From positions 2,790,001 through 2,854,000 of the forward strand of contig NZ_CP109460.1 in NCBI RefSeq assembly GCF_036227565.1: DNA of 64,000 nt. The letters are read 5' to 3'. The first letter of the stretch is position 1. Every line of letters begins with the position of its first letter. Of the stretch, positions 59,129 through 64,000 are shown piece after piece. The DNA is from Streptomyces sp. NBC_01454. Its GTDB lineage: Bacteria > Actinomycetota > Actinomycetes > Streptomycetales > Streptomycetaceae. The notes below the pieces were generated by a model. That model made no database searches. It worked only from the letters and a program-made list of their open reading frames with translations, and was not told the origin of the DNA. The position numbers and the translations under genes are program-made.

Positions 59129-61366
59129 ATGACCGGACAGCCTTCGTTCCCGCGGCAATACGCCCGTACGCAGCGCTTCACTCTGGGCGCCCCGCGCGGT
59201 TTCGCGCTCTCCCCCGACGGTGCACGCGTCGTCTTCCTGCGCTCCCCCTCGGGCACCGACCGCCGGCAGCGGTTGTGGGTGCTCGACCTGGAGCAGGGCC
59301 GGGAGTTCACGGCCGCCGACCCCGAGGCCCTGCTGGCCGGCGCCGAGGAGCGGCTGCCGCCACAGGAGCGGGCCCGCCGCGAGCGCAGCCGGGAGAGCTC
59401 GGCGGGCATCGTCGGCTACGCCACGGACGCCGCCGTGGAATTGGCCGCGTTCACCCTGTCCGGCCGGCTGTTCGTCTCCGAGCTGCGGGCCGGCACCACC
59501 CGTGAACTCCCGGTCCGGGGGCCGGTGGTGGACCCCCGCCCGTCGCCGGACGGCCGCCGGGTGGCCTTCGTCGCGGACGGCCGGCTGCGGGTGGTCGCGG
59601 TGGACGGGGCCACGACTTCGGACGCGGACGACACCAACGACACTGCCGACACCAACGACGCAGCCGACACCGCCGACACCGCGCAGGACGCGTCCGCCGG
59701 AGCGCCGGACCGGGTGCTGGCGGAGCCCGACGGGCCCGAGGTGACCTGGGGGCTGGCGGAGTTCATCGCGGCCGAGGAGATGGGCCGCTACCGCGGCTTC
59801 TGGTGGTCACCGGACAGCGACGCGGTGCTGGCCGCGCGGGTCGACGAGGCGCCGGTACAGCGCTGGTGGATCTCCGACCCCGCCCATCCGGACCAGGAGC
59901 CCGCGCGGATCGCGTACCCGGCGGCGGGCACCCGCAACGCCGGGGTCACCCTGGCGCTCTTCGGGCTGGACGGCTCGCGCACGGATGTCGTCTGGGACAC
60001 CGAGCGCTACCCCTATCTCGCGCGCGTCCACTGGTCCGCCGCCGGGCCGCCGCTGCTGCTCGTCCAGGCCCGCGACCAGCGCGACCAGCGCTATCTGACC
60101 GTCGACACCACGACCGGCGCGACCCGCACGGTGCACGACGACGAGGACGAGGCCTGGGTCGAGCCGTTCCCCGGGGTGCCGGCCTGGACCCCGGACGGCC
60201 GGCTGGTGCGGATCGCCGACGAGGGCGGCGCGCGCAAGCTGTTCGTCGGCGCCCGCCCGCTGACCGGGGCGCCGCTGCACGTCCGGGCCGTCCTGGACAT
60301 CGGCGAGGACGACGTCCTGTTCTCCGCGAGCGGCGCCGACATGCACGACATCGGGGTCTACCGCGCCTGGTTCCGCGGCAGCGGCGACCAGGGCGGCTGG
60401 GAGCGGGTGGGCGGGCGGCCGCATCCGACGGTGTCCTCCGCGGTGCGCGGCGGTGCGCTGACCGTGCTGTCCCAGACGTCGCTGGAGTGGCCCGGCACCC
60501 GGGTGGAGGTGGTGCGGCTGGATCCCGACGGCGGGGAGAAGAGCCTCGCCACGATCGGCTCCTGCGCCGAGGAGCCGGTGCTGACCGCCCGGCCCCGGCT
60601 GGTCCGGGCCGGGGAGCGGGAGATTCCGTGCGCGGTGCTGCTGCCCACCGGTTATACGGAGGACCAGGGACCGCTTCCGGTGCTGATGGACCCCTACGGC
60701 GGTCCGCACGGCCAGCGGGTGGTCGCCTCGCACCACGCGTATCTGACCTCGCAGTGGTTCGCCGACCAGGGGTTCGCGGTGATCGTCGCGGACGGCCGGG
60801 GCACCCCGGGGCGCTCCCCCGCGTGGGAGAAGGCGATGTTCCGCGATGTCGCGGACGTCGCCCTGGACGACCAGGTTCATGCCCTGCACGCCCTGGCCGG
60901 ATCCTTTCCCCTCGATCTGGCGCGGGTGGCGATCCGCGGCTGGTCCTTCGGCGGCTACCTCGCGGGGCTGGCGGCGCTGCGCCGTCCCGATGTCTTCCAT
61001 GCGGCGGTGGTCGGTGCGCCGGTGTCCGACCTGCGGCTGTACGACACCCACTACCAGGAGCGGTATCTGGGCCACCCGGACGAGGAGCCGGCGGTCTACG
61101 CGGCGAATTCGCTGGTCACGGACGAGGGGCTGTCCGGCGCCGTGGAGCCGCACCGTCCGATGATGATCGTGCACGGCCTCGCGGACGACAATGTGGTCGT
61201 GGCCCATGCGCTGCGGCTGTCCGCGGCGCTGCTGGCCGCGGGCCGGCCGCACGAGATGCTGCCGCTGACCGGGGTGACCCATATGGCCTCGCAGGAGCAG
61301 GTGGCCGAAAACCTGCTGCTGCTCCAGGTCGACTTCCTCCAGCGGTCGTTGGGGATGTCCGCCTGA
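59129..61366 (+). CDS. S9-family (DPP IV/prolyl oligopeptidase-like) peptidase
   Basis: This 745-residue serine peptidase has an N-terminal beta-propeller region (about 1-480) and a C-terminal alpha/beta hydrolase domain. The nucleophile is in RGWSFGGYLAGLAA (GWSFGG), the Asp in the HGLADDNVV region and the His in GVTHMAS near the end. The gate-side Glu pair of DPP IV may correspond to FIAAEEMGRYRG. No signal peptide is present, so it is probably cytoplasmic. Residues ~163-192 are a Thr/Asp repeat insertion. ATG start at 59129. Function: removal of dipeptides or trimming of oligopeptides. Confidence 0.9.
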   Translation: MTGQPSFPRQYARTQRFTLGAPRGFALSPDGARVVFLRSPSGTDRRQRLWVLDLEQGREFTAADPEALLAGAEERLPPQERARRERSRESSAGIVGYATDAAVELAAFTLSGRLFVSELRAGTTRELPVRGPVVDPRPSPDGRRVAFVADGRLRVVAVDGATTSDADDTNDTADTNDAADTADTAQDASAGAPDRVLAEPDGPEVTWGLAEFIAAEEMGRYRGFWWSPDSDAVLAARVDEAPVQRWWISDPAHPDQEPARIAYPAAGTRNAGVTLALFGLDGSRTDVVWDTERYPYLARVHWSAAGPPLLLVQARDQRDQRYLTVDTTTGATRTVHDDEDEAWVEPFPGVPAWTPDGRLVRIADEGGARKLFVGARPLTGAPLHVRAVLDIGEDDVLFSASGADMHDIGVYRAWFRGSGDQGGWERVGGRPHPTVSSAVRGGALTVLSQTSLEWPGTRVEVVRLDPDGGEKSLATIGSCAEEPVLTARPRLVRAGEREIPCAVLLPTGYTEDQGPLPVLMDPYGGPHGQRVVASHHAYLTSQWFADQGFAVIVADGRGTPGRSPAWEKAMFRDVADVALDDQVHALHALAGSFPLDLARVAIRGWSFGGYLAGLAALRRPDVFHAAVVGAPVSDLRLYDTHYQERYLGHPDEEPAVYAANSLVTDEGLSGAVEPHRPMMIVHGLADDNVVVAHALRLSAALLAAGRPHEMLPLTGVTHMASQEQVAENLLLLQVDFLQRSLGMSA

Positions 61367-61368
61367 GC

Positions 61369-61404
61369 CCTCCCGGCTCCCGCCGTGCGGCGGGGGCCGG
61401 GAGG
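61369..61404. terminator. Terminator between the S9 peptidase and the membrane-protein gene
   Basis: A 16-bp stem with one mismatch (CCTCCCGGCTCCCGCC against its complement) closes a GTGC loop between converging genes. Confidence 0.8.
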
Positions 61405-61409
61405 CGGTG

Positions 61410-62546
61410 TCACCAGCCGGGCGGGAGCGTCGACGGCGGGGGCGGGGCGTGCGGCGGCCGCAGCTCGCCCGGGGTGGAGCCGTAGGCCCGTACGGCGTCG
61501 GCGTCCCGGGCGGTGTCCGGCAGGCCGGACCGGGCCGCGGCGCACAGTGCGGTGAACGCGGCGGCCGACACGAACGCGGCGGTGCCCACCTCCAGTTGGG
61601 CGCGGAGGGACAGCGCGGCCAGGCGGCCGAACTCCCCGGCGCGAAGGGCATGGGCGAGCGCCACCGCGCCGTACGCCAGCAGCAGTGCCGCGGCCGTCAG
61701 CGCGGCGGGGCGGCCCCAGGAGGCACGGCGCAGCGCGGCGCCCGCGGCGCCCAGGGCCAGCACGGCGAGCGCCGCCCCCTGCCAGTGCACCGGGGGCTGC
61801 AGCAGGGCGCGGAAGACGGAGGCGTCACCCAGCAGCCCCTTGCGGTAGAGGGACCAGCCGAGCTGCCGGCACCAGTGGATCTCCCAGCCGGCGAGGAGGA
61901 GGCCGGCGGCGCCCAGGAGGACGCCGGCGGTGGCGGCCGGCCCCCGGTACGGGCTGCCGGGCCGCCCGGGATCCGCTCCGGAGGGCACCGCACGGACCAC
62001 GCCGTACGCCCCTGCCGCCGCCCCGTACGCGCCGCCCGCGGTGTGCCGTCCCGTTCTTCCGTCCGGCCGCCGCCGTCCGGCCGCCACGACCATGATCAGT
62101 GCGGCCGCCAGGGCGAGTTGGGCGTAGACGGTCAGCCGTGCCCACAGGGTGAGCCCGCTGTCCAGGCCCTGGAGCCAGTCCGCGTCCAGCACCCACACCA
62201 GCGGGATCCGCAGCAGCGCGACGGCGGCCGCCAGGGAGAGCAGCGCCCCCGCGGCCACGGACGAGGTGACGGCCCTGCGCACCTGGGCCACCGCGGCGGC
62301 GAGCGCGCCGAGCAGCAGCAGCGGGTCGAGCGCCGAGGTGGCCCAGGCGGTGAACTCCCGCGGCCTGCGGGTCTCGCCCAGCCAGGCCCACCACACATCC
62401 GCGCGGTGCTCGGCGACGGCCAGGTCCCGGATGATCCAGCCCGCAGCGAGCAGCGCGAGCAGCAGGCAGACCAGGGCGCCGGCGCCGCGTGCACCGCGGG
62501 TGAGAACGCCGTCCCGCACTGTGGACACGGCCTGCCCCCTGTCCAC
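61410..62546 (-). CDS. Polytopic membrane protein, unknown function
   Basis: This 378-residue protein has seven to nine hydrophobic helices (GALVCLLLALLAAGWIIRDL, LDPLLLLGALAAAVAQV, VAAGALLSLAAAVALL, LTVYAQLALAAALIMVVAAG and others) and a Pro-rich C-terminus. A conserved-looking luminal segment WYWAWLG-type (VWWAWLGETRRPREFTAW) lies after the first helix. I recognise no family. The GTG at 62546 is chosen; an internal GTG at 62528 is possible. It is divergent from the oligopeptide permease gene. Confidence 0.72.
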   Translation of the reverse strand: MDRGQAVSTVRDGVLTRGARGAGALVCLLLALLAAGWIIRDLAVAEHRADVWWAWLGETRRPREFTAWATSALDPLLLLGALAAAVAQVRRAVTSSVAAGALLSLAAAVALLRIPLVWVLDADWLQGLDSGLTLWARLTVYAQLALAAALIMVVAAGRRRPDGRTGRHTAGGAYGAAAGAYGVVRAVPSGADPGRPGSPYRGPAATAGVLLGAAGLLLAGWEIHWCRQLGWSLYRKGLLGDASVFRALLQPPVHWQGAALAVLALGAAGAALRRASWGRPAALTAAALLLAYGAVALAHALRAGEFGRLAALSLRAQLEVGTAAFVSAAAFTALCAAARSGLPDTARDADAVRAYGSTPGELRPPHAPPPPSTLPPGW

Positions 62547-63014
62547 GTCGTTGTCCTCGGTTCGTCACGGCACCCCCGCGGCGGGGGTGTCTACCGCAGG
62601 TCTACTGCAGTCCCGGCGCGGGGACAACTGACCCGAATGGAGCAACGGACGAAACCGGCACATACGGCGACCGGCCGGGACGCCACCTGGCGTCCCGGCC
62701 GGTCTACGGCACCCGCACGGCCGTACGGTGTTCATCATGGCGCGTCCGTATATCGGAGTTGCGACAGGGAAGTTGCCAGCTTGTTAAAGCGGTTTGATCC
62801 GAAATGTCCGCTCATGCCGCACATGGCGCCCACCTGTCAAGCACGCCCGGGCGTCGATATGCGCAATCTTCGCTCAAGAAGCAGACGACCTGCGCATGAG
62901 CACACCCGATCCCCTTGACTCCGCCGTAAATAACTTGCGAAAGTCCGCTCATCCAGCGGTGCGAATCGGTGCCGCTTCACGTTCCAAGAGAACTCGGCGC
63001 GGGGGCACTTCGCG
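62547..63014 (+). other. 468-bp divergent intergenic region upstream of the ABC permease
   Basis: This region separates a membrane-protein gene from the oligopeptide permease gene. It is distinctly less GC-rich around 62755-62815 and 62905-62960, suggesting promoters. The 10-mer GTCCGCTCAT occurs twice (62806-62815 and 62943-62952). No gene is visible. Confidence 0.45.
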
Positions 63015-64000
63015 ATGACTAGTCCATCCCAGACCGCGGCTGCACAGTCCGACACCCCAGGACGTGGGCCCGCAGGTCTGAAGAAGGAAAAGAAGGCCAA
63101 GGGCGGTGAGCTCGTCGGCCGTTCCCCCGGCCAATTGATGTGGATGCGGTTCAAGCGCGACCGCACCGGCATGATCTGCGCGATCGTCGTCCTGGCCTTC
63201 TTCGCCATCGCGGCACTGGCCCCGGTGATCGGCGCGCTGTACGGCAAGGACCCGTACACGCTCTACGGGAACAACGATCCCAACCTCCTGGACGAGTTCG
63301 GCTACCCCGTGGGCGCCAACGGCGGCATCTCCCCCGCGCACTGGTTCGGCGTGGAGCCGTCCCTGGGCCGCGATGTGTTCATGCAGCTGATCTACGGCAT
63401 GCGGATGTCGCTCGGCATCTCCGTCGCGGTGACCCTGCTGACCGTGGTCACCGGCATCCTCATCGGCGTCACGGCCGGGTACGTCGGCGGCCGCACCGAC
63501 TACTTCCTCAGCCGTGTGATCGACTTCCTGCTGGCGTTCCCCAGCCAGCTGACGTTCGTGGCGTTCATGCCCGTCGTGGTGGCGCTCTTCGTGCCGCCGG
63601 GCGATGAGACGCCCACCTATGTGCGGGTCTGCGCCCTGGTCATCGTCCAGTGGTTCCTGGGCTGGATGGGTCTGGCGCGACTGCTGCGCGGTCAGGTGCT
63701 CTCCCTGCGCGAGCGGGAGTTCGTCGAGGCGGCCAAGATCACCGGCGCCTCGCCCTGGCGGATCATCCGCAAGGAGCTGCTGCCGAACGTCGTCACTCCG
63801 GTGCTGGTGCAGAGCACCTACATGCTGCCCCTGTTCGTGACCTCCGAGGCGGGCCTCTCCTTCCTGGGCGTCGGCATCGTGGAGCCGACCCCCGACTGGG
63901 GCCGGCTCTTCCAGGCGGGCGCCCGGTACTACGAGAACGACCCCACCTTCCTGCTCTTCCCCGCCGTAGCCATGCTGATCTTCGTGCTGTGCTTCAACCT
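63015..64000 (+). CDS. Oligopeptide/dipeptide ABC transporter permease (OppC/DppC type, 3' partial)
   Basis: The frame from the ATG at 63015 runs open past the right edge. The first ~40 residues are charged and Lys-rich. A hydrophobic helix (MICAIVVLAFFAIAALAPVI) and an extracellular loop ending FGVEPSLGRDVFMQL follow. The BPD permease core comes next, with the EAA loop EFVEAAKITGASPWRIIRKE and the LLPNVVTPVLVQ motif. This is the OppC/DppC class, which carries the ATG-SPB-type loop with DPYTLYG. It imports oligopeptides at the membrane; partner subunits would lie beyond the window. Confidence 0.9.
   Translation, partial: MTSPSQTAAAQSDTPGRGPAGLKKEKKAKGGELVGRSPGQLMWMRFKRDRTGMICAIVVLAFFAIAALAPVIGALYGKDPYTLYGNNDPNLLDEFGYPVGANGGISPAHWFGVEPSLGRDVFMQLIYGMRMSLGISVAVTLLTVVTGILIGVTAGYVGGRTDYFLSRVIDFLLAFPSQLTFVAFMPVVVALFVPPGDETPTYVRVCALVIVQWFLGWMGLARLLRGQVLSLREREFVEAAKITGASPWRIIRKELLPNVVTPVLVQSTYMLPLFVTSEAGLSFLGVGIVEPTPDWGRLFQAGARYYENDPTFLLFPAVAMLIFVLCFN

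Noticed and set aside
1..64000. tRNA or rRNA genes
   Set aside because: I saw no cloverleaf with TTCGA-type T-loop and CCA-like end in any intergenic region; most gaps are short and explained by terminators or promoters. A tRNA scan would settle it.

Overview
The window is chromosomal DNA of a streptomycete, or a very close actinobacterial relative. It has very high G+C, GTG and TTG starts are common, and TTA codons are avoided in every gene I checked except the transposase. The gene families are typical of Streptomyces: mycothiol synthesis (mshB), MoeZ, FolP2-like, DUF3107, DUF3117, DUF3152, DUF6758 and a DivIVA-domain protein. Most of it reads as conserved core chromosome interrupted by one insertion sequence.

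Layout. 1-2.8 kb: the end of a YbhN/MprF-type membrane protein and moeZ. 2.9-8.3 kb, minus strand: a compact exopolysaccharide-like operon with a PelF-type glycosyltransferase, a small coupled membrane peptide, an 8-TM protein, a sugar-nucleotide epimerase and a spherulin-4-type glycoside hydrolase. 8.5-24.3 kb: housekeeping and poorly known genes (DUF3152 metalloprotease-like, two alpha/beta hydrolases, TetR regulator, DUF3107, ferritin-like protein, DEAD-box helicase, NYN protein, MarC, PHP phosphoesterase, MFS exporter, SUFU protein). 24.8-30.7 kb: CorA, an MgtE-N/CBS protein without a channel domain, DUF1003 and Mrp. 31.5-37 kb: TatB, HtrA, zinc anti-sigma factor, ECF sigma factor and a divergent O-methyltransferase. 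37-46 kb: DUF3117, enoyl-CoA hydratase, Tag, DivIVA-like, FolP2-like, LOG protein, DapE, DapC and 7Fe ferredoxin. 46-52.9 kb: GNAT (Cg3035-like), SirB1-like, PP2C phosphatase, and a DesK-type two-component system with an ABC-2 exporter. 52.95-54.67 kb: an intact IS1182-family element. 54.7-64 kb: a peptidoglycan-binding-domain protein, DUF6113-like, MshB, a small membrane protein, an S9 peptidase, a membrane protein and the start of an oligopeptide ABC permease.

From memory, the order mshB - ferredoxin - dapC - dapE - LOG - folP2 - DivIVA - tag - DUF3117 - O-methyltransferase - sigE - rseA - htrA - tatB - mrp - mgtE-like - corA follows the M. tuberculosis Rv1170-Rv1239 block. That would place the envelope-stress module (sigma, anti-sigma, HtrA, Tat) and the lysine/diaminopimelate genes in an old actinobacterial neighbourhood.

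Most interesting points: the Pel/galactosaminogalactan-like gene set; the O-methyltransferase gene, whose ideal Shine-Dalgarno sequence points to an ATT start; a palindromic repeat inside the sigma factor coding sequence, with a near-identical half in an intergenic copy; a possible ECF-type promoter upstream of the sigma gene; a CATGACA-TC-TGTCATG palindrome in front of the ABC/two-component operon; and an IS whose transposase carries two TTA (bldA) codons, has a perfect hairpin near its 5' end, and sits in a CCCCTAGGGG palindrome with an apparent CTAG duplication.
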